DNA of 64,000 nucleotides from Vallicoccus soli. GTDB lineage: Bacteria > Actinomycetota > Actinomycetes > Motilibacterales > Motilibacteraceae. Position 1 is the stretch's first letter. Each line of letters starts with the position of its first letter. The notes below the pieces were generated by a model, which had not been told where the DNA came from, did not search any database, and saw nothing but the letters and a program-made list of their open reading frames with translations. The stretch spans positions 1,053,685 through 1,117,684 of the forward strand of contig NZ_QZEZ01000001.1 of the NCBI RefSeq assembly GCF_003594885.1, read 5' to 3'. Both the position numbers and the translations under genes were made by a program. Below, one piece after another: positions 8,901 through 23,289 of the stretch.

Positions 8901-9713
8901 GTGAGCGGCGCCCGCCGCCGGCGCGCCCTCGAGCCCGCGCCCGCCGCGGCGCTGCTGGAGCGCCTCGCCGAGCGGGTCGACGGGACCGGGCCCGGCGCGG
9001 CCCTGGCCGCGCGGCTGCGTGGCGACCTCGACGCGTCCCTGCTCGAGCGGGCCCTCGTGCACCGCTCCTACGCCTACGAGCACGGCGGCCTGCCCACCAA
9101 CGAGCGCCTGGAGTTCCTCGGCGACTCGGTGCTCGGCCTCGTCGTCACCGACGCGCTGTTCCGGGGGCACCCCGACCTCCCCGAGGGGCAGCTGGCGAAG
9201 TTGCGCGCGGCCGTGGTCAACATGCGCGCCCTCGCGGACGTCGCCCGCGGGCTCGACCTCGGCGGCTTCCTGCGCCTCGGCCGCGGCGAGGAGACCACCG
9301 GCGGGCGGGACAAGTCCTCGATCCTCGCCGACACCCTCGAGGCCGTCATCGGCGCGGTCTACCTCGGCCTGGACCTCGAGTCCGCCGCGACGCTGGTGCG
9401 CCGGCTCTTCGACGAGCTCATCGCCACCGCCGCGACGCTCGGTGCGGGGCTGGACTGGAAGACGAGCCTGCAGGAGCTCGCGGCGACCCACGAGCTCGGC
9501 GTCCCGGAGTACTCCGTGCAGGAGAGCGGGCCGGACCACGCGAAGAGCTTCGTGGCGCTGGTGCGCCTCGGCGAGGCCGTGCGCGGCGAGGGGTCCGGGC
9601 GCAGCAAGAAGGAGGCCGAGCAGGGCGCGGCGGCCGCGGCGTGGGCCGCGGTGCGCGCCGAGCACGCCGCCGACGCGGTGGCGCCCCTGCCGGCCGCGTC
9701 CGACCGGGCCTGA
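8901..9713 (+). CDS. rnc: Ribonuclease III
   Basis: 270 residues; cleaves double-stranded RNA in rRNA processing. The catalytic signature [20 protein letters not shown] is near residue 68, the second acidic site is in [13 protein letters not shown], and a C-terminal double-stranded RNA-binding domain starts near [11 protein letters not shown] and ends [14 protein letters not shown]. The GTG at 8901 gives a 30-residue lead before the catalytic domain; the exact start within the Arg/Ala-rich beginning is less certain. Converges with mutM, with a 12-base palindrome GCCCGTACGGGC (9729-9740) in the 27-base gap. Confidence 0.95.
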   Translation: MSGARRRRALEPAPAAALLERLAERVDGTGPGAALAARLRGDLDASLLERALVHRSYAYEHGGLPTNERLEFLGDSVLGLVVTDALFRGHPDLPEGQLAKLRAAVVNMRALADVARGLDLGGFLRLGRGEETTGGRDKSSILADTLEAVIGAVYLGLDLESAATLVRRLFDELIATAATLGAGLDWKTSLQELAATHELGVPEYSVQESGPDHAKSFVALVRLGEAVRGEGSGRSKKEAEQGAAAAAWAAVRAEHAADAVAPLPAASDRA

Positions 9714-9740
9714 GCCGAGGCCGCCGCGGCCCGTACGGGC

Positions 9741-10595
9741 TCAGGGGTGCGCGTCGCGCGGCCAGGGCTGGCAGGTCGGGCACCAGTACGCCGACCGGTT
9801 CATCCAGCGGTCGCGCCGGACCGGGGTGCCGCAGCGCCGGCAGGGCTCGCCGCCGCGGCCGTACGCGTCGAGGGAGCGGTCGAACCAGCCGGACTCGCCG
9901 TTGACGTTGACGTACAGCGCGTCGAAGGACGTGCCGCCGGCCGCGATGGCGTCGCCGAGCACCTCCCGGACCGCGGCGAGCAGGCGCCGCACCGCCGGGC
10001 GGGAGGCCGTGGCGGTGGGCAGCGCCCAGTGCAGGCGCGCGCGCCACAGCGCCTCGTCCGCGTAGATGTTGCCCACGCCCGAGACGAGCGTCTGGTCGAG
10101 CAGGGCGCGCTTGAGCCCGGTGCGCCGGCGCCGCACCCCCTCCACGAACGCCTCGTCGTCGAACTCCGGGTCCACCGGGTCGCGCGCGATGTGGGCGAGC
10201 GAGCCGGGCAGGGCCGCGCCGCCGGCGCTCACGGCGAGCCCGCCGAAGGTCCGCTGGTCGACGAAGCGCAGCTCGCGCCCGTCGTCGGCGAAGCGCAGCC
10301 GCACCCGCAGGTGGGCCTCGTCCGGGGCCTGCGGCGGCTGCACGAGCAGCTGCCCGCTCATCCCCAGGTGGCCCACGAGGGCGTCGCCGGAGTCGAGGGG
10401 CAGCCACAGGTACTTGCCGCGGCGCAGCGCCGCCTCGAGGACGCGGCCCTCGAGCAGCGCCGCGAAGTCCTCCTCGCCCGCGGGGTGGCGGCGGACGGCC
10501 CGCGGGTGCAGCACCTGCACGTCGCGCACCCGGCGCCCCACGACGTACCGCTCCAGGCCCCGGCGGACCGTCTCGACCTCGGGCAGCTCGGGCAC
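9741..10595 (-). CDS. mutM: Formamidopyrimidine-DNA glycosylase
   Basis: 284 residues; excises oxidised purines (8-oxoguanine, FAPY) and nicks the backbone. The GTG start at 10595 gives the obligatory N-terminus [13 protein letters not shown], where Pro2 is the catalytic nucleophile. Lys in [11 protein letters not shown], the H2TH region [20 protein letters not shown], and the C-terminal zinc finger CRRCGTPV...WCPTC are all intact. The same frame stays open for thousands of bases upstream because of GC bias; the conserved N-terminus sets the start. Divergent from acyP. Confidence 0.96.
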   Translation of the reverse strand: MPELPEVETVRRGLERYVVGRRVRDVQVLHPRAVRRHPAGEEDFAALLEGRVLEAALRRGKYLWLPLDSGDALVGHLGMSGQLLVQPPQAPDEAHLRVRLRFADDGRELRFVDQRTFGGLAVSAGGAALPGSLAHIARDPVDPEFDDEAFVEGVRRRRTGLKRALLDQTLVSGVGNIYADEALWRARLHWALPTATASRPAVRRLLAAVREVLGDAIAAGGTSFDALYVNVNGESGWFDRSLDAYGRGGEPCRRCGTPVRRDRWMNRSAYWCPTCQPWPRDAHP

Positions 10596-10656
10596 CCCCC
10601 TAGTCTCGGGCACGCCCGGCACCGGGCCGGGCGGCGGGTACGGCGAGGGGGCGCTC

Positions 10657-10944
10657 GTGGAGGGGGCACGGCTCACGGCGTGGGTGCGCGGGCGGGTGCA
10701 GGGCGTCGGCTTCCGCTGGTGGGTGCGGGCGCGCGCCCTCGAGCTGGGGCTCGCCGGGACCGCCACCAACAAGGAGGACGGGCGGGTCGAGGTCGTCGCG
10801 GAGGGGTCGCGGGAGGCCTGCGAGCGGCTGCTGGCCCTGCTCGGCGAGGAGCCGTCGTCCACCGGCCGACCGGGCCGGGTGAGCGGCGTCACGTCCCGCT
10901 GGGACGCACCGCGGGGGCTGGCACCCGGCTTCCGCGAGTGCTGA
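10657..10944 (+). CDS. acyP: Acylphosphatase
   Basis: 95 residues; hydrolyses acyl phosphates such as acetyl phosphate. The catalytic arginine is in [11 protein letters not shown] and the catalytic asparagine in [13 protein letters not shown], the two residues that define the family. GTG 10657 follows GGCGAGGGGGC. The 61-base divergent spacer to mutM holds TAGTCT (10601-10606), a possible -10 for this gene. The common actinobacterial arrangement places it between mutM and smc. Confidence 0.94.
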   Translation: MEGARLTAWVRGRVQGVGFRWWVRARALELGLAGTATNKEDGRVEVVAEGSREACERLLALLGEEPSSTGRPGRVSGVTSRWDAPRGLAPGFREC

Positions 10945-11108
10945 CGGGGAGGTTGACCGGGCGTCGCCGCGGTGCGACCCTGGAGGCACCCCGACCGGTC
11001 CGCCCGCCGCCCGACGTGCGCTCCGCGCCCCGCGGGCGACGGCGCCGCTGCCCGGTCGGCACCCGGCACACCGACCCCCCACGAGGGGCAGAGCACGAAG
11101 GACGTCCC

Positions 11109-11330
11109 ATGGCGAAGGCGCTTCTCGGCCACATGGGTGGCACCGACCTGCGACTGGTCGCGGAGCTGCGCCGGCTCCAGCTGCGCGTGAAGGAGCTCGA
11201 GGCGGAGGTCGCCGACCTTCAGCGCGAGAACGACGCGCTGGGCGCGGAGGTCCAGGGCCTGCACGGCACCGGGCTCATCGAGCTCGAGGCCGAGGTCAAC
11301 GGCTCGGCGCTGGCCGGCACCCGCGCCTGA
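11109..11330 (+). CDS. Small coiled-coil protein upstream of smc
   Basis: 73 residues starting at ATG 11109 with AAGGA nine bases upstream. After [20 protein letters not shown] the protein is a continuous heptad-patterned helix ([19 protein letters not shown], then [13 protein letters not shown]), a short parallel coiled coil. Small proteins with this start are encoded at the same place in other actinobacteria; I know of no function. It may be a membrane- or SMC-associated adaptor, but that is speculation from position. Its own strong terminator follows, so it is probably transcribed apart from smc. Confidence 0.8.
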   Translation: MAKALLGHMGGTDLRLVAELRRLQLRVKELEAEVADLQRENDALGAEVQGLHGTGLIELEAEVNGSALAGTRA

Positions 11331-11368
11331 CGGCGCCCGCAGCACCCGCACGACCCGCACCACCGCCC

Positions 11369-11401
11369 GAGGGGGGCGCCGCACCGCGCGGCGCCCCCCT
11401 C
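11369..11401 (+). terminator. Hairpin terminator before smc
   Basis: Perfect 14-bp stem GAGGGGGGCGCCGC / GCGGCGCCCCCCTC with a 5-base loop, 38 bases after the small coiled-coil gene. No U tract. A TACGGT at 11420-11425 just beyond it is a possible -10 for smc. Confidence 0.75.
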
Positions 11402-11462
11402 GGCGCGCGGGGGCCGGGGTACGGTCGTCGCCGTCCGGACCGTCCCCCAGCGAGGCGAGCGC

Positions 11463-14400
11463 GTGCACCTGAAGAGCCTGACGCTCAAGGGCTTCAAGTC
11501 CTTCGCGAGCGCGACGACCCTGCGCTTCGAGCCGGGCATCACGTGCGTCGTCGGGCCCAACGGCTCGGGCAAGTCCAACGTCATCGACGCCCTCGCCTGG
11601 GTCATGGGCGAGCAGGGGGCCAAGTCCCTGCGCGGCGGCAAGATGGAGGACGTCATCTTCGCCGGCACGGCCGGGCGCCCGCCGCTGGGCCGCGCCGAGG
11701 TCAGCCTGACGATCGACAACACCGACGGGGCGCTGCCGATCGAGTACTCCGAGGTGACGATCACCCGGACGATGTTCCGCAACGGCGGGTCGGACTACGC
11801 CATCAACGGGCAGTCCTGCCGCCTGCTCGACGTGCAGGAGCTGCTCAGCGACTCCGGCATCGGCCGCGAGATGCACGTCATCGTCGGGCAGGGCCAGCTC
11901 GACTCGGTGCTCTCCGCCTCGCCCGAGGAGCGGCGCGGCTTCGTCGAGGAGGCCGCGGGCGTCCTCAAGCACCGCAAGCGCAAGGAGAAGGCCCTGCGCA
12001 AGCTCGACGCGATGCAGGCCAACCTCACGCGCGTGCAGGACCTCACCGCGGAGCTGCGCCGCCAGCTCGGCCCGCTCGGGCGCCAGGCCGAGCTCGCCCG
12101 CCGCGCCGCGACGGTGCAGGCCGACGCGCGCGACGCGCGCTCGCGGCTGCTCGCCGACGACCTCGTGCAGCTGCGCTCGTCCGCGGGGGCCGGGCGCGAG
12201 GACCGCGCCGCGCTGCAGCAGCGCCGCGAGGAGGCCGAGCGCGCGCTCGCCGCGGTCGCCGGGGAGCAGCGCGCCCTCGAGGAGCAGGGGCGCGACGCCG
12301 CCCCGCGCCTGGCGCGGGCGCAGCAGACGTGGTTCGAGCTCTCCGCCCTGCGCGAGCGGCTGCGCGGCACCGCCGGGCTGGCCCGCGAGCGGCTGCGCGC
12401 CGCGTCGGCGCAGGACGGGGCGGACGACCCGCGAGGGCGCGACCCGGAGGAGCTCGAGCGCTCGGCCGCGCGGGTGCGCGAGGAGGAGGCCGCGCTCACC
12501 GCCGAGGTCGCCGCCCTGCGCGGGCGCCTCGAGGAGGCGCTGGCGCAGCGCGAGGCCGCCGAGCGCGCCTTCGCCGAGGAGGACCGCCGGGTCGTCGCCG
12601 CCGCCCGCGCCGCCGCCGACCGCCGGGAGGGCCTGGCCCGGCTGCGCGGCACCGTCGACGCGCGCCGCTCCCGCGTCGAGGCCGGCGAGGCCGAGGCCGG
12701 CCGCCTGGGCGAGGCCCTCGCCGGCGCCGCCGAGCGCGCCCGCCGCGCCCAGCAGGACTACGCGGCCCTGGAGACGCAGGTCGCGGGCCTGGACGAGGGC
12801 GAGGAGGACCTCGACGCGGCGCACGAGGACGCCGCGGCGGCCCTCGGCGCCACCGAGGAGCGCCTCGCGGCGCTGCGGGTGCAGGAGCAGGAGGCCGAGC
12901 GGGAGCGCGCCGCGGCCACGGCCCGGCGCGACGCCCTGCGCCAGGGCCTGGTGCGCGACGGCACGGGCGCGCTGCTGGGCGCGACCGACGGCGCGACCGA
13001 CGGCGCTCCCCGCGGCGTGCTCGGCACCGTCGCGCAGCTCCTCGAGGTCGAGCCCGGGCACGAGGCCGTCGTCGCGGCGGCGCTCGGCGCGGTCGCCGAC
13101 GGCGTCGCGGTGGCCGACGCGGCCGCCGCCGCGGGGGCGCTCGCGGCGCTGCGCGGCGCCGACGCGGGGCGCGCCGCCCTGCTCGTCGGCGGCGGAGCAC
13201 CGGGAGCACCGGGAGCGCCGGCGCCCGCCCTGGCCGGCGGGCTGCCCGCGGGAGCCCGGCCGGTGCTCGAGCTCGTCACGGCCCCGGACGGCCTCGCCGG
13301 GGCGGTGCGGCGCCTGCTCGGCGCCGCGGTCGCCGTCGAGGACCTCGACGCCGCCCGGGCGCTCGTCGCCGAGCACCCCGCGCTCGTGGCCGTGACGTCC
13401 CTGGGGGACGTCCTCGGCAGCGCCAGCGCGGCCGGTGGCGCCGGCGCCGGCCAGTCGCTGCTGGAGGTGCAGGCCGCCGTCGACGCGGCCGAGGCCGCGG
13501 CCACGGAGGCGGCGCACCGCTGCGAGCGGCTGCGGTTCGAGCTCGGCGGCCTCGAGGAGGAGCGCCGCGCCGCGGCCGAGCGCGTCGAGGCCAGCCTCGA
13601 GCGGCTCCACGAGTCCGACGCGCGCATGTCCGCCGTCGCCGAGCAGCTCGCCCAGCTCGGCGGCGCCGTGCGCGCCGCGGGCGGGGAGACCCAGCGCCTC
13701 GAGCGGGCGCGCGAGGCGGCCCTCACCCAGCTCGCCGCGGACCGCGAGGCGCTCGCGGGGCTGCAGGAGCGCCTCGCCGCCGCCGAGGCCGCCCCGGACG
13801 AGGGGGAGCCGGGGCACGAGGAGCGCGACCGGCTGTCCGCGGTGGCCGTGGAGGCCCGCCGGCAGGAGACCGAGCTGCGCCTCGCCGCGCGCACGGCGGA
13901 GGAGCGGGTCAAGGGCCTGGGCGGGCGCGCCGAGGGCCTGGAGCGGGCCGCCCGCCAGGAGCGCGAGGCGCGGGCCCGCGCGGCCCGCCGCCGCGCGCGG
14001 CGCCTGCAGGAGGTGGAGCTGGCCACCGCCGTGGCCACGGCCACGGCACGGGTCCTCGAGGTGCTCGACCGCTCGCTCACCGCAGCCGCCGCGGCCCGCG
14101 ACGAGGCCGAGGCGTCGCGCGGCGCCCGCGAGGGCGCGCTGGGGGAGCTGCGCCGGCGCGAGCGGGCGCTCGGCGAGGAGCTCGAGCGCCTCGTCGACGC
14201 CGCGCACCGCGACGAGGTGGCCCGCACCGAGCACAGGCTGCGCACCGAGGCGCTCGAGCAGCGCATCCGCGACGAGCTCGGCGTCGACCCGGACGTCCTC
14301 GTCGAGGAGCACGGGCCCCACCGGCCGGTGCCGCTGCCGCGGCCCGAGGGGGAGGCGGGCGCCGAGGGCGCCGCCGCCGGGCCGCACGACGACGACGCGG

Positions 14401-15137
14401 AGCCGCGCACCGCGCCGTACGTCCGCGCGGAGCAGGAGAAGCGGCTGCGCACCGCCGAGCGCGCCCTGGCCCGCCTGGGCCGGGTCAACCCGCTGGCGCT
14501 CGAGGAGTTCGCGGCGCTCGAGGAGCGGCACCGGTTCCTCGTGGAGCAGCTCGAGGACCTCAAGAGCACGCGCAGGGACCTGCTCGACATCGTCGCGGAG
14601 GTCGACGCCCGGGTGCAGGAGGTGTTCGCCGCGGCGTACGAGGACACCGCGCGCGAGTTCGAGCACGTCTTCGCCCGACTGTTCCCGGGCGGCGAGGGCC
14701 GGCTCGTGCTCACGCAGCCGGACGACATGCTCGCCACGGGCATCGAGGTCGAGGCGCGCCCGCCCGGCAAGAAGGTCAAGCGGCTCTCGCTGCTGTCCGG
14801 CGGCGAGCGCTCGCTCACCGCCGTCGCGCTGCTCGTGGCGATCTTCAAGGCCCGCCCGAGCCCGTTCTACGTCATGGACGAGGTCGAGGCCGCGCTCGAC
14901 GACACCAACCTCGGCCGGTTGCTCGTCATCCTCGAGGAGCTGCGCGCCTCCTCCCAGCTCATCGTCATCACGCACCAGAAGCGCACGATGGAGGTCGCCG
15001 ACGCGCTGTACGGCGTCTCGATGCGCGGCGACGGCGTGACCACGGTGATCAGCCAGCGGCTGCGCGAGCCGGGGGAGGCGCCCGCCGCCGCGCCCTCCCA
15101 GCAGGCGGAGCGGGCGCCGGCCGGCGTCGGCGCCTGA
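11463..15137 (+). CDS. smc: Chromosome segregation protein SMC
   Basis: 1224-residue SMC ATPase that organises and segregates the chromosome with ScpA/ScpB (not in this window). Walker [10 protein letters not shown] lies at residues 32-40, followed by a long Glu/Arg/Ala coiled coil, a hinge at about 500-660 ([15 protein letters not shown] onward), a second coiled coil, and the C-terminal ATPase half with signature [14 protein letters not shown] and Walker [19 protein letters not shown] start; [15 protein letters not shown] is the family N-terminus. The hinge region carries short Gly/Ala/Pro repeats (for example [11 protein letters not shown]), and an unusual Gly-rich stretch interrupts the coil before the C-terminal head. 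Confidence 0.97.
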   Translation: MHLKSLTLKGFKSFASATTLRFEPGITCVVGPNGSGKSNVIDALAWVMGEQGAKSLRGGKMEDVIFAGTAGRPPLGRAEVSLTIDNTDGALPIEYSEVTITRTMFRNGGSDYAINGQSCRLLDVQELLSDSGIGREMHVIVGQGQLDSVLSASPEERRGFVEEAAGVLKHRKRKEKALRKLDAMQANLTRVQDLTAELRRQLGPLGRQAELARRAATVQADARDARSRLLADDLVQLRSSAGAGREDRAALQQRREEAERALAAVAGEQRALEEQGRDAAPRLARAQQTWFELSALRERLRGTAGLARERLRAASAQDGADDPRGRDPEELERSAARVREEEAALTAEVAALRGRLEEALAQREAAERAFAEEDRRVVAAARAAADRREGLARLRGTVDARRSRVEAGEAEAGRLGEALAGAAERARRAQQDYAALETQVAGLDEGEEDLDAAHEDAAAALGATEERLAALRVQEQEAERERAAATARRDALRQGLVRDGTGALLGATDGATDGAPRGVLGTVAQLLEVEPGHEAVVAAALGAVADGVAVADAAAAAGALAALRGADAGRAALLVGGGAPGAPGAPAPALAGGLPAGARPVLELVTAPDGLAGAVRRLLGAAVAVEDLDAARALVAEHPALVAVTSLGDVLGSASAAGGAGAGQSLLEVQAAVDAAEAAATEAAHRCERLRFELGGLEEERRAAAERVEASLERLHESDARMSAVAEQLAQLGGAVRAAGGETQRLERAREAALTQLAADREALAGLQERLAAAEAAPDEGEPGHEERDRLSAVAVEARRQETELRLAARTAEERVKGLGGRAEGLERAARQEREARARAARRRARRLQEVELATAVATATARVLEVLDRSLTAAAAARDEAEASRGAREGALGELRRRERALGEELERLVDAAHRDEVARTEHRLRTEALEQRIRDELGVDPDVLVEEHGPHRPVPLPRPEGEAGAEGAAAGPHDDDAEPRTAPYVRAEQEKRLRTAERALARLGRVNPLALEEFAALEERHRFLVEQLEDLKSTRRDLLDIVAEVDARVQEVFAAAYEDTAREFEHVFARLFPGGEGRLVLTQPDDMLATGIEVEARPPGKKVKRLSLLSGGERSLTAVALLVAIFKARPSPFYVMDEVEAALDDTNLGRLLVILEELRASSQLIVITHQKRTMEVADALYGVSMRGDGVTTVISQRLREPGEAPAAAPSQQAERAPAGVGA

Positions 15138-15220
15138 CGGCCCGCGCGCCGGGGCCGGGCGACGCGCCGGGCCCCGCGACGTGCACGGGCGCGGGGGCGT
15201 GCGCGCTGCATCATGGGCGC

Positions 15221-15916
15221 ATGCTCGTGCTGGGCGTCTCGCTGGTCGTCATCGCGGTGGTCGGCGCGGTCGTGCTGGTGCTCGCCGCGGGCCCGAGCCG
15301 CGTCGGTGCCGTCCCCGTCGTCAACGACCTGCGCGAGCGGGCCCGGCGGGCGCTGCCGGAGGGGGAGGCCTCGCCGGCGTACGGGGTGCTGTCCGACCCC
15401 GACGCCGCGCGGCGCGCCGCCGAGCGGTTCCTGCGGGTCGAGACCCGGGTCCAGCGGGCGGTGCGCCTCACCCTGCTCGTGCTCACCGCCCCGGTCGTGC
15501 TGCCCGTGCGCCTCGTGCTCCTGCTCGCCCGGCGGGCGCGCGCCGCCGCCCGCGCGACGGCGGCGGCCCTGGCCGCCGCCCGGCTCCGCCGCGACGAGCG
15601 GCGCCGCGCGGCCGCCGTGCGCCACGCCACGGCGGTCCGCGAGCGGGCCGAGCGCCGCGCCGCCGCGGCCGCCGCGGCCGAGGCCGCGGCGGCCCGGCGG
15701 GCCGCCGAGCGGGCGCAGGCCGAGCGGCTGGCGGCGCAGCGGCTCGCCGAGGAGCGGCCCGCCCCCGCCCCCGCCCCCGTCACCGCCCCCGCCCCCGTCA
15801 CCGAGCACCGGGTCCCGGCCCGGCCGCCCGTACGGCCGCCCGCGCCGCGGAGCCGCGCCGCGGCGGCCGCCCCGGCGCGCCGCAGCGGGGCGGGCCCGGC
15901 GCGCCACGCGGCCTGA
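15221..15916 (+). CDS. Hypothetical membrane protein with Arg/Ala-rich tail
   Basis: 231 residues, not recognised. An N-terminal membrane segment ([21 protein letters not shown]) is followed by a soluble stretch and a second hydrophobic segment near residues 85-107 ([20 protein letters not shown]). Then comes a long helical, almost purely Arg/Ala/Glu tail (about 108-185), and a Pro-rich end with two PAPAPVT repeats. It lies between smc and ftsY. The tail could be a coiled coil or nucleic-acid/membrane-surface binding helix. ATG 15221 is chosen; an ATG eight bases earlier is out of frame. Confidence 0.6.
   Translation: MLVLGVSLVVIAVVGAVVLVLAAGPSRVGAVPVVNDLRERARRALPEGEASPAYGVLSDPDAARRAAERFLRVETRVQRAVRLTLLVLTAPVVLPVRLVLLLARRARAAARATAAALAAARLRRDERRRAAAVRHATAVRERAERRAAAAAAAEAAAARRAAERAQAERLAAQRLAEERPAPAPAPVTAPAPVTEHRVPARPPVRPPAPRSRAAAAAPARRSGAGPARHAA
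15767..15802 (+). repeat. Two 18-base direct repeats
   Basis: GCCCCCGCCCCCGTCACC occurs twice head to tail, encoding the Pro/Ala/Val/Thr repeats of the hypothetical protein between smc and ftsY. Confidence 0.9.
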
Positions 15917-16030
15917 GCCGCCCGCGCCCGGCCGGCCGAGCCCGCCCGAGCGCGCCCCGGCGCCGCGGGCGCGCCCCCGCCGCGGCGGTGGTGCGGGCGG
16001 GGGCGCCGTCGTCTGGGAGACTGCGGCCCC

Positions 16031-17221
16031 GTGGACCTCGTCGACTACCTGATCCTGGGCATCACCGTCCTCGTCGTCGCCGTCGGCACGACGGTGGGGC
16101 TGCTCACCGGCGCCCGCCGGCGCCGCCGCGAGCTGCCGCCCCCGCCCGCGACCCGCCCGCGGCCCGGCACCGACTACGCGCCCGGCGTCGGCGACGACGC
16201 CGAGGTGCCGCGCGACACGCCGCTGCGCACCGTCGACACGGTCGAGCTGCCCGACGACGTCGTGCTCGAGGAGCCGGCGCCGGCGCTGGAGCGCCCCGAG
16301 CCCGTGCAGGGCCGTCTCGTGCGCCTGCGCGCCCGGCTGGCGCGCTCGCAGACCTCGCTGGGGAGGGGCCTGCTCGCGCTGCTCTCGCGCGACCACCTCG
16401 ACGAGGACGCCTGGGAGGAGGTCGAGGACGTCCTGCTCTCCGCCGACGTCGGCGTGCGCCCCACCCAGGAGCTCGTCGAGCGCCTGCGCACCCGCGTGCA
16501 GGTGCTCGGCACCCGCAGCCCGCAGGAGGTGCGCGACCTGCTGCGCGAGGAGCTCGTCGCGCTCGTCGGGCCTGACCTGGACCGCTCGCTGCGCACGGCG
16601 CGCCACGACGGGCGCCCGGCCGTCGTCCTCGTCGTCGGCGTCAACGGCACCGGCAAGACGACCACGGTGGGCAAGCTCGCCCGCGTGCTCGTCGCGGAGG
16701 ACAAGGACGTGCTGCTGGGCGCCGCCGACACCTTCCGCGCCGCGGCCGCGGACCAGCTGCAGACCTGGGGCGAGCGGGTCGGCGTGCCGACGGTGCGCGG
16801 CCCGGAGGGCGGCGACCCCGCCAGCGTCGCCTTCGAGGCGGTCAAGGCCGGCATCGAGGCCGAGGCCGACGTGGTCCTCGTCGACACCGCGGGGCGCCTG
16901 CAGAACAAGGCCGGCCTCATGGACGAGCTCGGCAAGGTCAAGCGGGTCGTGGAGAAGCACGGCCCGGTCGACGAGGTGCTCCTCGTCCTCGACGCGACGA
17001 CGGGCCAGAACGGCCTCGTCCAGGCCCGGGTGTTCGCCGAGGTCGTCGAGGTGACCGGCATCGTCCTCACCAAGCTCGACGGCACCGCGAAGGGCGGCAT
17101 CGTCGTCGCCGTGCAGCGCGAGCTGGGGGTGCCCGTGAAGCTCGTCGGGCTCGGCGAGGGCGCGGACGACCTCGCCCCCTTCGAGCCGGGCGCGTTCGTC
17201 GACGCGCTGCTCGCCGACTGA
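16031..17221 (+). CDS. ftsY: Signal recognition particle receptor FtsY
   Basis: 396-residue GTPase that docks the signal recognition particle at the membrane. An N-terminal hydrophobic segment (residues 4-27, YLILGITVLVVAVGTTVGLL) is followed by an acidic linker, the N domain, and the G domain with GVNGTGKTTTVGKLA (about 202), DTFRAAAADQL, DTAGRLQNK and TKLDGTAKGG. The membrane segment at the N-terminus is the usual actinobacterial form. The partner Ffh is encoded about 4.4 kb downstream. GTG start at 16031. Confidence 0.96.
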   Translation: MDLVDYLILGITVLVVAVGTTVGLLTGARRRRRELPPPPATRPRPGTDYAPGVGDDAEVPRDTPLRTVDTVELPDDVVLEEPAPALERPEPVQGRLVRLRARLARSQTSLGRGLLALLSRDHLDEDAWEEVEDVLLSADVGVRPTQELVERLRTRVQVLGTRSPQEVRDLLREELVALVGPDLDRSLRTARHDGRPAVVLVVGVNGTGKTTTVGKLARVLVAEDKDVLLGAADTFRAAAADQLQTWGERVGVPTVRGPEGGDPASVAFEAVKAGIEAEADVVLVDTAGRLQNKAGLMDELGKVKRVVEKHGPVDEVLLVLDATTGQNGLVQARVFAEVVEVTGIVLTKLDGTAKGGIVVAVQRELGVPVKLVGLGEGADDLAPFEPGAFVDALLAD

Positions 17222-17299
17222 CCCGTGCGCCCGAGGGCGTCACCGGCCGTGACGAGCCCGGCCCCGGCGGTGCGAGCCGCGGGGGCCGGGGTCGTGGCC

Positions 17300-19123
<1,824 letters not shown>

Positions 19124-19142
19124 GCCGCCACCACCGGAGCCC

Positions 19143-19173
19143 CCGGGGCCCCCGGGCCGGCCGGGGGCCCCGG
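19143..19173 (+). terminator. Perfect hairpin abutting the glnD start (attenuator or start-masking)
   Basis: 13-bp perfect stem CCGGGGCCCCCGG / CCGGGGGCCCCGG with a 5-base loop; the last stem base is the G of the glnD GTG. It lies 19 bases after the glnK stop. It could terminate amtB-glnK transcripts or hide the glnD initiation region. No purine-rich ribosome binding site is visible for glnD outside the stem. Confidence 0.7.
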
Positions 19174-21530
19174 TGAGCGGTCTGGTCGCCGAGCTCGGGG
19201 CCTCGTACGGGGCCCAGCGCGCCCGCCTGCTGGCCCGGCCCGGTCCCTCCGGGCCGGGCCGCCGGCGCGCCCTGGCCGACCTCACCGACTCCTGGCTGCG
19301 CGGGGTCGCCGGCGCCGCCCCGGGCTGGGACGACGAGGGCCTGGCCCTCGTCGCGGTCGGCGGGTACGGCCGCCGCCAGCTCTCGCCGGGCAGCGACGTC
19401 GACCTGCTCCTGCTGCACGACGGGCGCGAGGGCGTCTCCGCGGTGGCCGACGCGGTCTGGTACCCGGTGTGGGACGCGGGGGTGCGCCTCGACCACGCGG
19501 TGCGCCGTCCGGCCGAGGCGCGCGCCGTGGCGACCGAGGACCTCCCCGCGCTGCTGGGCTTGCTCGACGCGCGCTGCGTGGCCGGCGACGACGGGCTCGT
19601 GCAGGCCCTGCGCGCCCAGGTGCTGGCGGACTGGCGCGCGGCGGCCCGGCGCCGGCTGCCGGCGCTGCGCGAGGGGTGCCGCGAGCGCGGCGAGCGCGCG
19701 GGCGACGTGGCGTTCGCGCTCGAGCCCGACCTCAAGGAGGGCGCCGGCGGCCTGCGCGACGTGCACTGCCTGCGCGCCGTCGCGGCCTCGTGGGTCGCCG
19801 ACCGGCCGCACGGCGACGTCGACGGGGCGCTGGAGCAGCTGCTCGACGTGCGCGACGCGCTGCACCTGACGACCGGGAGGGCGCTGGACCGGCTGCTCCT
19901 GCAGGAGCAGGACGCGGTCGCCTCGCGGCTCGGCCTGGCCGACGCGGACTCGGTGCTGCGGGTCGTGGCGAGCGCCGCGCGCACCGTGGACTACGCCGCC
20001 GACGTCACCTGGCGGCGGGTGGAGCGCGTGCTGGCCCCGCCGCGGCGGGGGCTGCGCCTGCGCCGCCCGCCGCGCCTCGTCCCGCTCGGGGGCGGGCTGT
20101 TCGAGCACGAGGGCGAGGTCGTCCTCGGCGACGGCGCCCGCCCCGACGACCCCGTCCTGCCGCTGCGGGCCGCCGCCGCCGCCGCCCAGCGCGGGCTGCC
20201 GCTCTCGCCCGGGGCCGTGGCGCGCCTGGCCGCCGCCCCACCGCTGCCCGACCCCTGGCCGGACGAGGCGCGCGACCTGCTCGTGGCGCTGCTCGGGGCC
20301 GGTCCCGGCACCCGCGCGGTGTGGGAGGCGCTCGACCAGGAGGGCGTCGTCACCGCGCTGCTGCCCGAGTGGGCGCCGGTGCGCAGCCGGCCCCAGCGCA
20401 CGGCCGTGCACCGCTGGACCGTGGACCGCCACCTCGTGGAGACGGCCGTCGAGGCGGCCGCCCGCGCGCGGCGCACCGACCGGCCGGACCTGCTGCTCGT
20501 CGCGGCCCTGCTGCACGACCTCGGCAAGGGGCGCCGGCGCGGCGACCACTCCCGCGAGGGGGCCAAGATCGTGCGCCCGCTGGCGCGCCGGATGGGCTTC
20601 GCGCCCGTCGACGTCGACGTGCTGTGCGACCTCGTGCTGCACCACCTGCTGCTCGTCGACACCGCCACGCGGCGCGACCTCGACGACCCCGCCACCGCGG
20701 CGGCGGTCGCGCAGGCGGTCGGCAGCGCGCAGGTGCTCGAGCTGCTGCACGCGCTCACCGAGTCCGACGCGGTCGCGACGGGCACCGGCGTGTGGACCGA
20801 CTGGCGCGCCGGCCTCGTCGCGGACCTCGTGCGCCGCGCCGGCGCGGCGCTGCGGGGGGAGCAGCCCGGCCCGGGCGCGCCCCGCGAGGCCGAGCTGGCC
20901 GAGCAGGCCGACCTCGTCGCGCGGGTCGCCGAGGACGGGGCGCCGCTGCTGACCGTACGGGCCCGCGGGCGCCACCACGCGGTCACCGTCGTCGCCCCCG
21001 ACCAGCGCGGGCTCATCGCCGCCGCGGCCGGCGTGCTCGCCCTGCACCGGCTGTCGGTGCGCTCGGCGGACATGCGCACGCGCCCGGCGCCCTCCGGGGA
21101 GGGCGCCGACGTCGCGGTCGACACCTGGCTCGTCGTCCCCGAGTACGACGACGAGCCCGTCGCCGACCGGCTGCGCGAGGACCTCGTACGGGCCCTCGAG
21201 GGCCGCCTCGACGTCAACGGCCTGCTCGACCGCCGCGAGGCCGCGCGGGGGCCGGTCCGCGTGCCGGTGCAGCCGGCCCGGGTCGAGGTGGTGCCGGGGG
21301 CCTCGGGCAGCGCGACCGTCCTGGAGGTGCGCGCGCACGACCGCCCGGCGCTGCTGCACCGCCTCGGCCGGGCGCTGTCGCTGTCCGGGCTCGACGTGCG
21401 CGCGGCGCGGGTGGCGACGATGGGCGCCGAGGTGGTCGACGTGTTCTACGTCGTCGACGGCGAGGGCCGGCCCCTCACCGACGACCGCGCCCGCGAGACC
21501 GCGCGCATCCTGCGCGACGTCGCGGGCTGA
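19173..21530 (+). CDS. glnD: [Protein-PII] nucleotidyltransferase GlnD
   Basis: 785 residues; a bifunctional enzyme that modifies and demodifies the PII T-loop in response to glutamine. An N-terminal nucleotidyltransferase domain with [17 protein letters not shown] (Gly-Ser and Asp-x-Asp catalytic residues, about 63-80), a GlnD-specific [13 protein letters not shown] helix, an HD phosphohydrolase domain ([20 protein letters not shown]), and two C-terminal ACT domains (about 600-670 and 710-780) for glutamine sensing. GTG 19173 is the only reasonable start and sits at the foot of a strong hairpin. Confidence 0.96.
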   Translation: MSGLVAELGASYGAQRARLLARPGPSGPGRRRALADLTDSWLRGVAGAAPGWDDEGLALVAVGGYGRRQLSPGSDVDLLLLHDGREGVSAVADAVWYPVWDAGVRLDHAVRRPAEARAVATEDLPALLGLLDARCVAGDDGLVQALRAQVLADWRAAARRRLPALREGCRERGERAGDVAFALEPDLKEGAGGLRDVHCLRAVAASWVADRPHGDVDGALEQLLDVRDALHLTTGRALDRLLLQEQDAVASRLGLADADSVLRVVASAARTVDYAADVTWRRVERVLAPPRRGLRLRRPPRLVPLGGGLFEHEGEVVLGDGARPDDPVLPLRAAAAAAQRGLPLSPGAVARLAAAPPLPDPWPDEARDLLVALLGAGPGTRAVWEALDQEGVVTALLPEWAPVRSRPQRTAVHRWTVDRHLVETAVEAAARARRTDRPDLLLVAALLHDLGKGRRRGDHSREGAKIVRPLARRMGFAPVDVDVLCDLVLHHLLLVDTATRRDLDDPATAAAVAQAVGSAQVLELLHALTESDAVATGTGVWTDWRAGLVADLVRRAGAALRGEQPGPGAPREAELAEQADLVARVAEDGAPLLTVRARGRHHAVTVVAPDQRGLIAAAAGVLALHRLSVRSADMRTRPAPSGEGADVAVDTWLVVPEYDDEPVADRLREDLVRALEGRLDVNGLLDRREAARGPVRVPVQPARVEVVPGASGSATVLEVRAHDRPALLHRLGRALSLSGLDVRAARVATMGAEVVDVFYVVDGEGRPLTDDRARETARILRDVAG

Positions 21531-21619
21531 CGCCCCCCCCGGGCGCCCGCGGCCGGGCTCCGGGCCCGCGCCCGGCGGCTACCCTGGGCCCATCCCACCG
21601 CCTCTCTCGAGGGACGCCT

Positions 21620-23197
<1,578 letters not shown>

Positions 23198-23283
23198 GCG
23201 GCGGGCGCCCGGCGCACGCGACGGGGTGGGCGCGGGGGAGGGCGGGAGGTCCCGCGCGGGCCGGAGCACCCCCCGGCGTCTGG

Positions 23284-23289
23284 CACAAT
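23284..23289 (+). promoter_or_regulatory. Candidate -10 for the rpsP operon
   Basis: CACAAT within TGGCACAATGG, in the 221-base gap between ffh and rpsP, about 130 bases before the rpsP start. No good -35 was seen. The rest of the gap is a GC-rich leader without an ORF I can support. Confidence 0.35.

Noticed and set aside
9741..14975. A 1744-codon open frame on the minus strand across mutM and smc
   Set aside because: Only the last 284 codons (mutM) show protein motifs. The rest is antisense to smc and stays open because stop codons are rare at this GC content.
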